From Mycolicibacterium flavescens (GTDB taxonomy: Bacteria > Actinomycetota > Actinomycetes > Mycobacteriales > Mycobacteriaceae), in contig NZ_MIHA01000015.1 in NCBI RefSeq assembly GCF_001722335.1, positions 1-64,000 of the forward strand: a DNA stretch of 64,000 nucleotides, written 5' to 3'. Both the position numbers and the translations under genes were made by a program. The notes under the pieces are model-generated. The model saw nothing but the letters and a program-made list of their open reading frames with translations, was not told the DNA's origin and searched no databases. Of the stretch, positions 8,654-17,800 are shown in pieces (the first letter of the stretch is position 1; the number at the start of each line of letters is the position of its first letter).

Positions 8654-10045
8654 GTGGCTAAAGGTGGCACCAAAACGCATTCGCAGTACCGCTGTTCGGA
8701 ATGCCATCACGTCACGCTCAAGTGGGTCGGGCGCTGCCCGGAGTGCGGCACCTGGGGCACGGTCGACGAGGTAGCCGTGCTTTCGGCGGTGGCCGGTTCC
8801 GCGTCGCGGCGCACGGTCGCCCCGGCGTCGCCCGCGGTGCCGATCAGTTCCATCGACCCCGGTCGCACCCGGCACTTCCCGACCGCTGTCGCCGAACTGG
8901 ACCGCGTGCTCGGCGGCGGGCTGGTGCCGGGCTCGGTGACCCTGCTGGCCGGCGATCCCGGGGTCGGCAAGTCGACGCTGCTGCTGGAGGTGGCCCACCG
9001 CTGGGCGTGCGCCGGTAAACGCGCGCTGTATCTGTCCGGCGAGGAGTCCGCGGGTCAGATCCGGATGCGCGCCGAACGCACCGGGTGTACGCACGACGAC
9101 GTCTATCTGGCCGCCGAGTCGGATCTGTCCACCGCGCTCGGGCATATCGACGCGGTGCAGCCGGGTCTGGTGGTGGTCGACTCGGTGCAGACGATGTCGA
9201 CCACCGAGGCCGACGGCGTCACCGGCGGCGTCACCCAGGTGCGGGCGGTCACCACCGCGCTGACCATGGCGGCGAAGACCTCCGGCGTCGCGATGATCCT
9301 CGTCGGCCACGTCACCAAAGACGGCGCCATCGCCGGGCCGCGGTCACTGGAGCATCTCGTCGACGTGGTGCTGCACTTCGAAGGCGACCGCACCTCGTCG
9401 CTGCGCATGGTCCGCGGTGTCAAGAACCGGTTCGGCGCCGCCGACGAGGTGGGCTGCTTCCTGTTGCACGACAACGGGATCGAAGGAGTCGCCGACCCCT
9501 CAGGCCTGTTCCGCGACCAGCGGCCCAAGCCGGTGCCGGGCACGGCGATCACCGTCACGCTCGACGGTAAGCGGCCGCTGATCGGCGAGGTGCAGGCACT
9601 GATCGGGGCGACGGCGAACGGCACCCCGCGGCGGGCGGTCAGCGGAATCGACTCGTCGCGCGCGGCGATGATCACCGCCGTCCTGGACCGGCACGCCGGG
9701 CTGGCCGTGTCGTCACGCGACGTATATCTGTCGACGGTCGGCGGCATGCGGATGACCGACCCGTCCACCGATCTGGCGGTCGCCGTAGCGATCGCGTCCT
9801 CGGTGATGGACCTGCCGGTGCCCGCCGCGACAGTGGCCATCGGCGAGGTCGGCCTGGCCGGAGATCTGCGCCGGGTGACGGGCATGGACCGGCGGCTCGC
9901 CGAGGCGGCGCGGCTGGGATTCACCAGCGCGGTGATCCCACCCGGGGTCAGCTCGGTACCTGCCGGTCTGCGGGCGATCACCGCCGACAACATCTCCTCG
10001 GCGTTGCGGGTGCTGCGCAACATCAGCAAAGATCAGCTGCAGTAG
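8654..10045 (+). CDS. radA: DNA repair protein RadA (Sms)
   Basis: A 463-residue protein with all RadA parts: an N-terminal zinc finger (CSECHH...CPECGTWG, about residues 15-34), a RecA-like ATPase with Walker [10 protein letters not shown] (about 100), the RadA-specific [11 protein letters not shown] motif (about 258) and a C-terminal Lon-protease-like domain. RadA is a branch-migration helicase in recombination. It lies 22 bp before disA. In Bacillus and mycobacteria RadA binds and restrains DisA, so the pairing is functional as well as positional. The GTG start gives [14 protein letters not shown], which fits the family. Confidence 0.96.
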   Translation: MAKGGTKTHSQYRCSECHHVTLKWVGRCPECGTWGTVDEVAVLSAVAGSASRRTVAPASPAVPISSIDPGRTRHFPTAVAELDRVLGGGLVPGSVTLLAGDPGVGKSTLLLEVAHRWACAGKRALYLSGEESAGQIRMRAERTGCTHDDVYLAAESDLSTALGHIDAVQPGLVVVDSVQTMSTTEADGVTGGVTQVRAVTTALTMAAKTSGVAMILVGHVTKDGAIAGPRSLEHLVDVVLHFEGDRTSSLRMVRGVKNRFGAADEVGCFLLHDNGIEGVADPSGLFRDQRPKPVPGTAITVTLDGKRPLIGEVQALIGATANGTPRRAVSGIDSSRAAMITAVLDRHAGLAVSSRDVYLSTVGGMRMTDPSTDLAVAVAIASSVMDLPVPAATVAIGEVGLAGDLRRVTGMDRRLAEAARLGFTSAVIPPGVSSVPAGLRAITADNISSALRVLRNISKDQLQ

Positions 10046-10067
10046 ACCGCTGACAGGAGGGGGCGCG

Positions 10068-11183
10068 ATGGCCGTGAAGGGCGCCAGATCCGGCCGTACC
10101 GTCGTGCCGCTGGCCCGGCCCACGATGCGCGAGACCATCGCCCGGCTGGCGCCGGGGACCGCCCTGCGCGACGGTCTGGAACGCATCCTGCGGGGCCGCA
10201 CCGGCGCGCTGATCGTGATCGGGTACGACGAGAGCGTCGAGACGATCTGCGACGGCGGATTCTCCCTCGACGTCCGCTACGCGCCGACCCGGCTGCGGGA
10301 GCTGTCCAAGATGGACGGCGCGGTGGTGCTGTCCAGCGACGGCAACCACATCCTGCGGGCCAACGTGCAGCTGGTGCCCGACCCGTCGATCCCGACCGAG
10401 GAGTCCGGCACCCGGCACCGCTCGGCGGAGCGCGCGGCGATCCAGACCGGCTATCCGGTGATCTCGGTGAGCCATTCGATGAGCATCGTGACCGTCTACG
10501 TCGCCGGGGAGCGGCACGTGGTGCCGGACTCGGCGACCATCCTGTCGCGGGCCAACCAGACCATCGACACCCTGGAGCGCTACAAGACCCGCCTCGACGA
10601 GGTCAGCAGGCAGCTGTCCACCGCCGAGATCGAGGACTTCGTCACGCTGCGCGACGTGATGACCGTCGTCCAGCGCCTCGAAATGGTGCGCCGCATCAGC
10701 CTCGAGATCGATTCGGACGTCGTCGAACTCGGCACCGACGGCCGTCAGCTCAAACTTCAGCTCGAGGAACTCGTCGGCGACAACGACACCGCCCGCGAGC
10801 TGATCGTGCGCGACTACCACGCCAACCCGGATCCCCCGTCGGCCGCGCAGGTCAGCGCCACACTGGAGGAACTCGACGGCCTCTCGGACAACGAGCTGCT
10901 CGACTTCACTACGCTGGCAAGGGTTTTCGGGTATCCGTCCACCATCGAGGCGCAGGACTCGGCAATGAGCTCGCGGGGATACCGCGCGATGGCGGGGATC
11001 CCGCGGCTGCAGTTCGCCCACGTGGATCTGCTGGTGCGCAACTTCGGTTCGCTGCAGGGGCTGCTCGCGGCCAGCGCCGGCGATCTGCAGTCGGTCGACG
11101 GCATCGGCTCGATGTGGGCGCGCCACATCCGGGAGGGACTCTCACAGCTGGCCGAGTCGACGATCGCCGACCGGCTGGCCTGA
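10068..11183 (+). CDS. disA: DNA-integrity scanning protein DisA, diadenylate cyclase
   Basis: A 371-residue protein that converts two ATP to cyclic di-AMP. The DAC domain (about residues 10-150) carries the DGA motif ([11 protein letters not shown]) and the RHR motif ([12 protein letters not shown]). A linker and a C-terminal helix-hairpin-helix DNA-binding domain follow ([20 protein letters not shown]), by which the enzyme senses branched DNA. It is placed directly after radA. It is the only c-di-AMP synthase type known in mycobacteria. Confidence 0.96.
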   Translation: MAVKGARSGRTVVPLARPTMRETIARLAPGTALRDGLERILRGRTGALIVIGYDESVETICDGGFSLDVRYAPTRLRELSKMDGAVVLSSDGNHILRANVQLVPDPSIPTEESGTRHRSAERAAIQTGYPVISVSHSMSIVTVYVAGERHVVPDSATILSRANQTIDTLERYKTRLDEVSRQLSTAEIEDFVTLRDVMTVVQRLEMVRRISLEIDSDVVELGTDGRQLKLQLEELVGDNDTARELIVRDYHANPDPPSAAQVSATLEELDGLSDNELLDFTTLARVFGYPSTIEAQDSAMSSRGYRAMAGIPRLQFAHVDLLVRNFGSLQGLLAASAGDLQSVDGIGSMWARHIREGLSQLAESTIADRLA

Positions 11184-11185
11184 CG

Positions 11186-11944
11186 TCAGCCCGCCGGTGG
11201 CGGCGGAGCGCCGTCCACGGGCGGCGGCGTCTGCGGGTTCTCGGCGAGGATGAACGGCACCGCCGCAGACCTCAGGTTGCCCAACTGCACGACCAGGTTG
11301 TACGTGCCGGGACCGATCGGCGGGCGCGGCAGCGGGCACCCCGGCGCCGAGCCCATACCGGTCCAGGTCACCTCGGTGGTCACCTGCTCGCCGGGCTGGA
11401 ACAGTTTGACCAGCGTCTCGTTCGACGGCGCGCAGTCGAGGTTCGACCACAGCCGGGCGTTCTCCAACGAGTACACGTAGGCGGCCAGCACCGCGGCGCC
11501 GACGTCACGCTTGCACGCGACCAGACCGATGTTGGTGACGACCATCGTGAACTTGGGCTGCTCGCCGACCACGTACTGCGGCTGGTTCGTGATGCCCTTG
11601 ACCGCCAGCGTCGAGTCCGGGCAGTCGTCACCCTCGTTGAGCACCGGCGGCGGGATGACTGCCGCCGACGGGGTCGGGGTCGGCGGCGGGGCGTCCTGCG
11701 CCGGCGGCATCACCGGGGTTTTCACCTCGGGGTTCTCCCCCGGCAGCGGGGTCGGCGCGGCCTCCGCGGATTCCGACGATTCGGCGTTGGTGTTCTGCGC
11801 GTCGCCCGAGCCGGTGTTCTTCACGACCACCAGCACAATCGCCGCGACCACGGCGATCACGAGGACCGCGATGCCCAGCGCTAAAGCCCTACGACGCCAG
11901 TAGATCTGCGTCGGCAGCGGGCCATGCGGTTCCAGGTCGAGCAC
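11186..11944 (-). CDS. Membrane-anchored secreted protein, Rv3587c family
   Basis: A 252-residue protein. After MLDLEPHGPLPTQIYWRRR comes one transmembrane segment (about residues 21-42, rich in A, V, I), then a Pro/Thr/Ala-rich linker and a conserved extracytoplasmic domain (EGDDCPDSTLAVKG, VTNIGLVACKRDVG, LDCAPSNET, IGPGTYNLVVQLG). The cysteines may form disulphides. The GTG at 11944 matches the start of the M. tuberculosis homologue; the frame is open further upstream. The C-terminus is proline-rich. It is convergent with disA, with two bases between the stops. Function unknown. Confidence 0.82.
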   Translation of the reverse strand: MLDLEPHGPLPTQIYWRRRALALGIAVLVIAVVAAIVLVVVKNTGSGDAQNTNAESSESAEAAPTPLPGENPEVKTPVMPPAQDAPPPTPTPSAAVIPPPVLNEGDDCPDSTLAVKGITNQPQYVVGEQPKFTMVVTNIGLVACKRDVGAAVLAAYVYSLENARLWSNLDCAPSNETLVKLFQPGEQVTTEVTWTGMGSAPGCPLPRPPIGPGTYNLVVQLGNLRSAAVPFILAENPQTPPPVDGAPPPPAG

Positions 11945-12002
11945 AAGTTCACGATAAGCCCAGGTCACGCCATATCGGGCCAGGCGGCCCGGCGTGTCGT
12001 GC

Positions 12003-12623
12003 TCAGCCTTCGCCGATGTCGCCCAGGTGGTCGCGCAGCACCACCCGGCCGTCGGACAGCTGGTAGGTGACGCCGACGATCGCGAGATCACCCGAAGCGA
12101 CCCGCTCGGCGACCGTGGTGGAGCGCGCCAGCAGCTGGGTTCCGGTCTCGGTGACGTGCCTGGCCTCGAACTCGTCGACCCGGCTCAACCCGTCCCTGCG
12201 GCCGAGCAGGATCGACGGCATCACCCGTTCGACGATGTCGCGCACGTAGCCGCCGGGCACCACGCCGTCGTCGAGCGCCGCCAGCGTGGCCTTGACCGCG
12301 CCGCAGCTGTCGTGGCCCAGCACCACGATCAGCGGCACGTCGAGCACCGCGACCGCGTACTCCACCGAGCCCAGCACGGCCGAGTCGATGACGTGGCCGG
12401 CGGTGCGCACCACGAACATGTCGCCAAGGCCCTGATCGAAGATCAGCTCGGCGGCCACCCGGCTGTCGCCGCAGCCGAACACCACCGCGGTCGGCTTCTG
12501 GGAGGCCGTCAGGCTGGCTCGGTGCTCGACGCCTTGGCTCGGGTGCACAGGCTTGCCGGCAACGAAGCGCTCGTTACCCTCCTTGAGTGCTTTCCATGCG
12601 GTCACTGGGCTGGTGTTGGGCAT
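12003..12623 (-). CDS. canB: Beta-class carbonic anhydrase
   Basis: A 206-residue zinc enzyme interconverting CO2 and bicarbonate. Zinc ligands and active-site residues are in FGCGDSRVAAE (Cys and the Asp-Arg dyad; the usual motif is CADSR) and in GHDSCGAV (His and Cys). The ATG at 12623 (MPNTSPV) agrees with Rv3588c; another ATG lies three codons upstream. Its start codon overlaps that of the divergent mutY by two bases (CATG at 12621-12624). Confidence 0.94.
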   Translation of the reverse strand: MPNTSPVTAWKALKEGNERFVAGKPVHPSQGVEHRASLTASQKPTAVVFGCGDSRVAAELIFDQGLGDMFVVRTAGHVIDSAVLGSVEYAVAVLDVPLIVVLGHDSCGAVKATLAALDDGVVPGGYVRDIVERVMPSILLGRRDGLSRVDEFEARHVTETGTQLLARSTTVAERVASGDLAIVGVTYQLSDGRVVLRDHLGDIGEG

Positions 12624-13497
12624 GACCGACATTGTGCCTCAGCTGGTCGACTGGTATGACCGCGAGCAGCGCAATCTGCCCTGGCGGCGCCCCGGCGTGA
12701 GTCCCTGGCAGGTGCTGGTCAGCGAATTCATGCTCCAGCAGACGCCGGTGGCGCGTGTCGAGCCGGTGTGGCTGGCGTGGGTGGCGCGCTGGCCGACCCC
12801 GTCGGCGACGGCCGCCGCCAGCGCCGCCGACGTGCTGCGCGCCTGGGGAAAGCTGGGGTATCCGCGCCGCGCCAAGCGGCTGCACGAGTGTGCGACGGTG
12901 ATCGCCACCCGATACGACGACGTGGTGCCGTCCGACGTCGAGACCCTGCTGAGCCTGCCCGGGGTCGGGGCGTACACCGCCAGGGCGGTCGCGTGCTTCG
13001 CCTACCGCAGGCGGGTGCCCGTCGTCGACACCAACGTGCGGCGCGTGGTCGCGCGGGTGGTGCACGGCCGTGCCGACGCCGCGCCGTCGTCGTCGCCGCG
13101 CGACCTGGCCGACGTCGAGGAACTGCTGCCGGACGAGGCGCTGGCGCCCAAGTTCTCGATCGCGCTGATGGAACTGGGTGCGACGGTGTGCACGGCCCGC
13201 ACGCCGCGGTGCGAGCTGTGCCCGTTGAGCGTCTGCGCGTGGCGCTCGCGCGGCTTCCCCGCCTCGACCGGGCCGGCCCGCCGCGTGCAGCGCTACGCGG
13301 GCACCGACCGCCAGGTGCGGGGACGGCTGCTGGATGTGTTGCGCGGCAACGATTCCCCGGTCACCCGCGCCGAACTCGACGTGGTGTGGTTGTCGGACCC
13401 GGCCCAGCGCGACCGGGCGCTGGATTCGCTGCTGACCGACGGCCTCGTCGAGCAGACCGCCGACGGCCGCTTCGCGCTGGCCGGCGAGGGCGACTAG
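12622..13497 (+). CDS. mutY: A/G-specific adenine glycosylase MutY
   Basis: A 291-residue base-excision enzyme that removes adenine opposite 8-oxoguanine. It shows the catalytic Glu region SEFMLQQTPVARV, the helix-hairpin-helix LPGVGAYTARAVACFAYR, the catalytic Asp in VVDTNVRRV, and an iron-sulphur cluster loop C-x6-C-x2-C-x4-C (VCTARTPRCELCPLSVC). The last spacing is x4 rather than the x5 of E. coli MutY, as in M. tuberculosis. The C-terminal 8-oxoG recognition domain is shorter than in E. coli. The start is uncertain: ATG 12622 overlaps the divergent canB start, and a GTG at 12613 is possible. It ends overlapping the convergent glxA-type gene. Confidence 0.92.
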   Translation: MTDIVPQLVDWYDREQRNLPWRRPGVSPWQVLVSEFMLQQTPVARVEPVWLAWVARWPTPSATAAASAADVLRAWGKLGYPRRAKRLHECATVIATRYDDVVPSDVETLLSLPGVGAYTARAVACFAYRRRVPVVDTNVRRVVARVVHGRADAAPSSSPRDLADVEELLPDEALAPKFSIALMELGATVCTARTPRCELCPLSVCAWRSRGFPASTGPARRVQRYAGTDRQVRGRLLDVLRGNDSPVTRAELDVVWLSDPAQRDRALDSLLTDGLVEQTADGRFALAGEGD

Positions 13498-14480
13498 GCC
13501 GGCATCATCTCGGTAGTGTCCGGCCCGGTTGCGCCGCAGGCGAACCGGCGCCGGTAGTCGGACGGTGTCACGCCGATGATCCGGCGGAAGTGGTGGCGCA
13601 GCAGTGTCGCGGTGCCGAACCCGCTGCGCTCGGCGATGCGGTCCACGTCGAGGTCGGTCTCCTCGAGCAGGGTGCGGGCGTAGAGCACCCGCTGATCGGT
13701 CACCCACTGCATCGGCGTGCGCCCGGTCTCCTCGACGAAGCGGCGGGCGAAGGTGCGGGCCGACATGTGCGCCCTGGCCGCCAGGGTGGCGACGGTGTGC
13801 GGCTTGTCGAGGTTGCCCAGGATCCAATCGAGATGCGGCGCAAAGCGTTCCGAACATCGGACCGGGATCGGCTGGTCGATGTACTGGCGCTGGCCGCCGT
13901 CGCGTTGCGGCGGAACCACCATGCGGCGGGCGATCTTGTTGGTCACTTCGCTGCCGAGTTCGCGCCGGACCAGATGCAGGCACGCGTCGATACCGGCCGC
14001 GGTGCCCGCGCTGGTGATCAGGTTGCCGTCGTCGACGAACAGCACGTTGCGGTCCACCTTGGCGGTCGGATACATCCGGGCCAGGTCGTCGGCGTGCATC
14101 CAGTGTGTGGTGCACGGCCGACCGTCGAGCAGGCCGGCGGCGCCGGCGACGAACGCGCCCGAGCACACCGTGAGGATGATCGACCCGGAGTCCGCGGCCG
14201 CCCGCACCGCGGCCAGTGCCTCCGGCAGGTAATCGGATCCGCCGATCGCGGGGATGGCCACCAGGTCGGCGCCCGCCAGGTCGTCGAGGCCGTGGTCGGG
14301 GGTCAGCGTCGCGCCCACCGACGTGCGCAGCGGCCGGCCCGGTTCGGGTCCGCACACCTTGAAGTCGAAGTTCGGCACCCCGTCGGCCGACCGGTCGATG
14401 CCGAAGACCTCGCAGATCACGCCGAACTCGAAAATCGCCAGCCCGTCGAGCACCAGCGTCGATACGCTCTTCAATGCCAT
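13494..14480 (-). CDS. GlxA-type transcriptional regulator (DJ-1/PfpI domain plus AraC HTH)
   Basis: A 328-residue regulator. Residues about 5-180 form a class I glutamine-amidotransferase-like DJ-1/PfpI domain with the nucleophile-elbow sequence ILTVCSGAFVAGAAGLLDG. Residues about 230-318 form an AraC-type double helix-turn-helix (HTVATLAARAHMSARTFARRF and LLRHHFRRIIGVTPSDYRRRF). Such proteins sense small nitrogenous compounds or control catabolic genes; the ligand is unknown. An inverted repeat at 14494-14522 lies directly upstream, between it and a divergent small membrane protein, which is the likely target. Confidence 0.88.
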   Translation of the reverse strand: MALKSVSTLVLDGLAIFEFGVICEVFGIDRSADGVPNFDFKVCGPEPGRPLRTSVGATLTPDHGLDDLAGADLVAIPAIGGSDYLPEALAAVRAAADSGSIILTVCSGAFVAGAAGLLDGRPCTTHWMHADDLARMYPTAKVDRNVLFVDDGNLITSAGTAAGIDACLHLVRRELGSEVTNKIARRMVVPPQRDGGQRQYIDQPIPVRCSERFAPHLDWILGNLDKPHTVATLAARAHMSARTFARRFVEETGRTPMQWVTDQRVLYARTLLEETDLDVDRIAERSGFGTATLLRHHFRRIIGVTPSDYRRRFACGATGPDTTEMMPA

Positions 14481-14493
14481 GGCAGCATCTTAT

Positions 14494-14522
14494 GCCAACG
14501 TGGCTTTCCTGCCACTGTTGGC
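14494..14522. promoter_or_regulatory. Inverted-repeat operator candidate for the GlxA-type regulator
   Basis: GCCAACGTGGC (14494-14504) faces GCCACTGTTGGC (14511-14522), an almost perfect inverted repeat differing by one inserted base. A nested TGGC-N6-GCCA is formed by 14501-14514, and another TGGC-N10-GCCA occurs at about 14480-14497, over the glxA-type start. The site lies between the divergent starts at 14480 and 14540, where an autoregulatory operator is expected. Binding is inferred. Confidence 0.6.
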
Positions 14523-14539
14523 GGGATCTTTGCTTACCA

Positions 14540-14806
14540 ATGATTACTGCCATGACTACTGCACTGATCTTTCTCGCGATCGCGTCCCCGTTCGCGCTGA
14601 CCGCGGGGCTGGCCTGGGCCGCCCACCGGTCGGGCTCGCTGCGGCTGCGCATCGACCAGTTCCGGATGGCCGCGCCTATGGCGGGCCGGGTGTTCGAGGA
14701 CGACCGCGACATTGCGCGGGTCGCGCACGACCTCGAGGCCATCCGCACCCGGTTCGAACGCCACCCGGTCTGGCCGTCGTCAGGCGTGCTCGGGGAGCGT
14801 CGCTAG
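14540..14806 (+). CDS. Small single-pass membrane protein, unknown function
   Basis: About 88 residues. It begins MITAMTTALIFLAIASPFALTAG, giving one membrane helix, then WAAHRSGSLRLRIDQFRMAAPMAGRVFEDDRDIARVAHDLEAIRTRFE, a charged helical cytoplasmic tail. An ATG at 14552 is an alternative start. No ribosome-binding site is strong. It diverges from the GlxA-type regulator across the inverted repeat and overlaps the convergent hydrolase by 27 bp. I do not recognise a family. Confidence 0.6.
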   Translation: MITAMTTALIFLAIASPFALTAGLAWAAHRSGSLRLRIDQFRMAAPMAGRVFEDDRDIARVAHDLEAIRTRFERHPVWPSSGVLGERR

Positions 14807-15547
14807 AAACTCCTCGACCGCCTGCCGGTAGACCTGTGGCGCGTCGTCGTGGATGAGATGACCCGCGCCGGGCACGTGCACATACGTCGTCCGGTGCCCG
14901 GTCGCGTGCATCTCGCGCATCTGCCCGGGCGGGGTCACCGAGTTGCCGGCTTCCAGCAGCAGCGACGGCACCCGCACGTCCTGCCATTCGCGCCAGTAGT
15001 CGCGGGTGCCCCATTCCGCGGCGATCTCGATCCACTTCTGCGGCCGGCCGTGCAGCCGCCAGCCGGTCGCCGTGCGGTCGAACGCCTCCAGGAAGTACTG
15101 GCCCGCGACCGGTCCGAACTCGTCGTAAACCTGTTGGGCCGAGCCGAATTCGACGGGCAGCGCGTGCACCCAGGGCTCCCACGGGCCGGTGGTGCGGCCG
15201 CGGAAGTCCGGGGCCATGTCCTCGACCACCAGCGCGGCCACCAGCTCCGGCCGCGACGCCGCCAGACACCACGAGTGCAGCGCGCCCATCGAATGCCCGA
15301 TCAGCACGGCGGGCTCCCCGAGCGACGCGACCGCCTCGCCGAGTTCGTCGACGAACCGCCCGGTCCCGATCGGTTGCGGGTCGTCGACGTCGCGGCCGCG
15401 GTGCCAGGGCGCGTCGTAGGTGTAGACCCGGCCCAGCGCGCTCAGCCACGGCAGCTGCCGCGACCACGTGCTGCCGCGTCCCATCAGCCCGTGCACCAGA
15501 ACCAGCGGCCGGCCGGCGCCGCCGCGCCCGGTCAGGTGCGATCGCAT
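14780..15547 (-). CDS. Alpha/beta-fold hydrolase (Rv3591c family)
   Basis: A 255-residue hydrolase with oxyanion region LVHGLMGRGSTW, nucleophile elbow GHSMGALHSW (Ser about 98) and C-terminal catalytic His in GAGHLIHDD. No signal peptide. Family position matches Rv3591c, next to mhuD in M. tuberculosis. The substrate is unknown. Confidence 0.88.
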   Translation of the reverse strand: MRSHLTGRGGAGRPLVLVHGLMGRGSTWSRQLPWLSALGRVYTYDAPWHRGRDVDDPQPIGTGRFVDELGEAVASLGEPAVLIGHSMGALHSWCLAASRPELVAALVVEDMAPDFRGRTTGPWEPWVHALPVEFGSAQQVYDEFGPVAGQYFLEAFDRTATGWRLHGRPQKWIEIAAEWGTRDYWREWQDVRVPSLLLEAGNSVTPPGQMREMHATGHRTTYVHVPGAGHLIHDDAPQVYRQAVEEFLATLPEHA

Positions 15548-15588
15548 GCGAACATCATGCCGATCCGGGGTTCGGTAGCCTGATCCGC

Positions 15589-15900
15589 ATGTCTGTGGTG
15601 AAGATCAACGCAATCGAGGTCCCGCCCGACGCCGGCCCGGAGCTGGAGAAACGGTTCGCCAACCGGGCGCATGCCGTCGACAACCAGCCCGGATTCCTCG
15701 GCTTCCAGCTGCTGCGCCCCGTCAAGGGTGAGAACCGCTACTTCGTGGTGACGCAGTGGGAGTCCGAAGAGGCGTTCCAGGCGTGGGCGACGGGCCCGGC
15801 CATCGAGGCTCACAAGGGTCAGGCGGCCAACCCGGTGGCCACCGGCGCGTCGCTGCTCGAGTTCGAGGTAGTTCTCGACGTTGCAGGCGCCAGTCGCTGA
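15589..15900 (+). CDS. mhuD: Haem-degrading monooxygenase MhuD
   Basis: A 103-residue ABM-fold protein. It carries the MhuD catalytic residues at family positions: Asn7, Trp66 and haem ligand His75 (MSVVKINAIE, AFQAWATG, AIEAHKGQAA). MhuD cleaves haem to mycobilins and releases iron without CO. It appears leaderless or nearly so, with TAGCCT at 15576-15581 seven bases before the ATG. lpqF begins inside its last codons. Confidence 0.94.
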   Translation: MSVVKINAIEVPPDAGPELEKRFANRAHAVDNQPGFLGFQLLRPVKGENRYFVVTQWESEEAFQAWATGPAIEAHKGQAANPVATGASLLEFEVVLDVAGASR

Positions 15901-17248
15901 GCGCAGGCGCAACGCTCGGCGCGCGATCGGTTTGACGGTCGTGGCCGCGCTGGTCACGCTGACCGGCTGCGGCGCCGAGACCGCGCGCCCCGCCGACGCC
16001 GCCTACGGGGTGCCGATCGAGATCAACACACCGCAGGGACTGCGCGCCAAGCAGACGCTGGACATGCTCAACTCCGACTGGCCGATCGGCCCGGTCGGGG
16101 TGGGCACGCTGGCGGCGCCCGACGAGGTCGACGCGGTCACCGCGAAGCTCGACCGGATCTGGTGGGACCGCCCGTTCGCGGTCACCGATGTGCAGATCGG
16201 TGCGGCCCAGGCCACGGTTGCGGTGCGCAACAGCTACGGCGTCGACCAGGAGATCGAGTTGCACACCGACGACGGCGGCATGGTCGACGAACTCGATGTC
16301 AAGCTGCTGCCGCCGAAGATCGAGAAGTGGTCCGACATCGACGCCGAGATCACGAAATCCGGTGCGCGGTACTCGTATCAGTTCTCCAAGGTTTCGCCGG
16401 ACAACACGCGCTGCGACGTCGTCGCCGGCACCAACACCGACCTGTCGCTGCCGCTGGCGTCGATCTTCAAGCTCTACGTCCTGCTCGCGGTCGCCGACGC
16501 GGTGAAGGCGGGCACGGTGAAGTGGACCGATCCGCTGACCATCACCAAGGAGGCCAAAGCCGTCGGCTCGGCCGGTCTCGAGGAATTGCCGCCGGGGTCC
16601 GAAGTACCGGTGAGAACCGCTGCGCAACAGATGATCTCGGCCAGCGACAACATGGCGACCGATCTGCTGATCAAGCGGTTGGGGCCCGGCGCGGTGGAAC
16701 GCGCACTCGTCGCCGCCGGCCATCACGACCCGGCCAGCATGACGCCGTTCCCGACGATGCACGAGCTGTTCTCGGTCGGCTGGGGCCAGCCGGATCTGCG
16801 TGAGCAGTGGCGAAGGGCGGTCGAGCAGGGCAGCCAGCAGGTGCGTGCCCAACTGCTCAAGCAGACCAATGCCCGCCCCTACGAACCGGATCCGAAGCGC
16901 ACCCACACGCCGGCCTCGAACTACGGCGCCGAGTGGTACGGCAGCGCCGCCGACATCTGCCGCGTGCACCTCGCGCTGCAGCGGGCGGCGGTCGGCGAGG
17001 CCGCGCCGGTGCGCGAGATCCTTTCGGCCATACCGGGAATCGATGTGGACCGGTCGAAGTGGTACTACATCGGCGCCAAGGGCGGAAACCTGCCCGGCGA
17101 CCTGACGTTCAGCTGGTACGCCGTCGACCACACCGGTCAGGCCTGGGTGGTGAGCTTCCAGCTCAACTGGCCGAGCTACCGCAGCCCGACGGCGGCGGGG
17201 TGGCTGCTGTCGATCGTGCATCAGGCCTTCGACCTGGTGCCGGTCTGA
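15881..17248 (+). CDS. lpqF: Lipoprotein LpqF, serine beta-lactamase/penicillin-binding-fold
   Basis: A 455-residue lipoprotein with lipobox LVTLTGC (Cys about 30). An N-terminal domain (about 40-160) is followed by a class A beta-lactamase-like domain with Ser-x-x-Lys in LASIFKLY, SDN in ISASDNMATD and a KGG in IGAKGGNLPG in place of KTG. The TTG at 15881 is the only start that keeps the full signal peptide; it overlaps mhuD by 20 bp. Whether it hydrolyses beta-lactams or an ester is not known. It ends directly against the converging phosphatase. Confidence 0.87.
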   Translation: MQAPVAERRRNARRAIGLTVVAALVTLTGCGAETARPADAAYGVPIEINTPQGLRAKQTLDMLNSDWPIGPVGVGTLAAPDEVDAVTAKLDRIWWDRPFAVTDVQIGAAQATVAVRNSYGVDQEIELHTDDGGMVDELDVKLLPPKIEKWSDIDAEITKSGARYSYQFSKVSPDNTRCDVVAGTNTDLSLPLASIFKLYVLLAVADAVKAGTVKWTDPLTITKEAKAVGSAGLEELPPGSEVPVRTAAQQMISASDNMATDLLIKRLGPGAVERALVAAGHHDPASMTPFPTMHELFSVGWGQPDLREQWRRAVEQGSQQVRAQLLKQTNARPYEPDPKRTHTPASNYGAEWYGSAADICRVHLALQRAAVGEAAPVREILSAIPGIDVDRSKWYYIGAKGGNLPGDLTFSWYAVDHTGQAWVVSFQLNWPSYRSPTAAGWLLSIVHQAFDLVPV

Positions 17249-17800
17249 TCAGCGATTGGATCTGACGGTCCACGCGTGCCCGCGGAAGTGCATCACCGTG
17301 CGGCTCACCGGCGCAATGTCCATGCGCCAGAACGACTTCGCCGGCGCGTCCAGCACGATGAGAATCGCCGCGCGGATCACGGCCGGGTGGGTGACCGCGA
17401 CCAGCCTGCCGTGCCGGGCGGACACCGAGTCCAGCCATTCGCGGACCCGCCCGATCAGGTCGACCACCGCTTCACCGCCGTGCGGCGCCCTGGTCGGATC
17501 GGTCAACCAGACCGCCAGGTCGGCGGGCAGCACACCGCCCAGCACGTCGCCGCGCCACCGGCCGCAGTCCAGGTCGGCCAGCCGGGTGTCGACCTCGGCC
17601 GCCAATCCGAGCAGTTCGGCGGTCTGGCGGGTCCGTTTCTCCGGCCCGCAGTACGCCGCGTCCACGGTCCCGAGCTCGACGGACGCGTCGGCCTGCCGGT
17701 GGCCGACCGGGTTGAGTGGCTCGTCGGTGGGGAAGCGTCCGGCCGACATCGCGTCGGTCATCGCATGTGACACGAGTGTCAGCCGGACGACCTCACTCAC
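17249..17800 (-). CDS. Histidine phosphatase family protein
   Basis: A 183-residue member of the phosphoglycerate mutase-like superfamily. The N-terminal motif LTLVSHAMTDAMSAG replaces the usual LxRHGxT: the catalytic His is kept but the neighbouring Arg is Ser. The later PEKRTRQTA supplies the second Arg, and VAVTHPAVIRA carries the second catalytic His. The GTG at 17800 overlaps the cbtA stop by four bases, so it belongs to the cobalamin-controlled cbtB-cbtA transcript. Cobinamide-phosphate phosphatases (CobC) belong to this family, so a role in the corrinoid pathway is possible but unproven. Confidence 0.83.
   Translation of the reverse strand: MSEVVRLTLVSHAMTDAMSAGRFPTDEPLNPVGHRQADASVELGTVDAAYCGPEKRTRQTAELLGLAAEVDTRLADLDCGRWRGDVLGGVLPADLAVWLTDPTRAPHGGEAVVDLIGRVREWLDSVSARHGRLVAVTHPAVIRAAILIVLDAPAKSFWRMDIAPVSRTVMHFRGHAWTVRSNR

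Noticed and set aside
15722..17221. 500-codon minus-strand open frame opposite mhuD and lpqF
   Set aside because: Composition is typical of an antisense shadow, and the plus strand carries well-supported MhuD and LpqF motifs.
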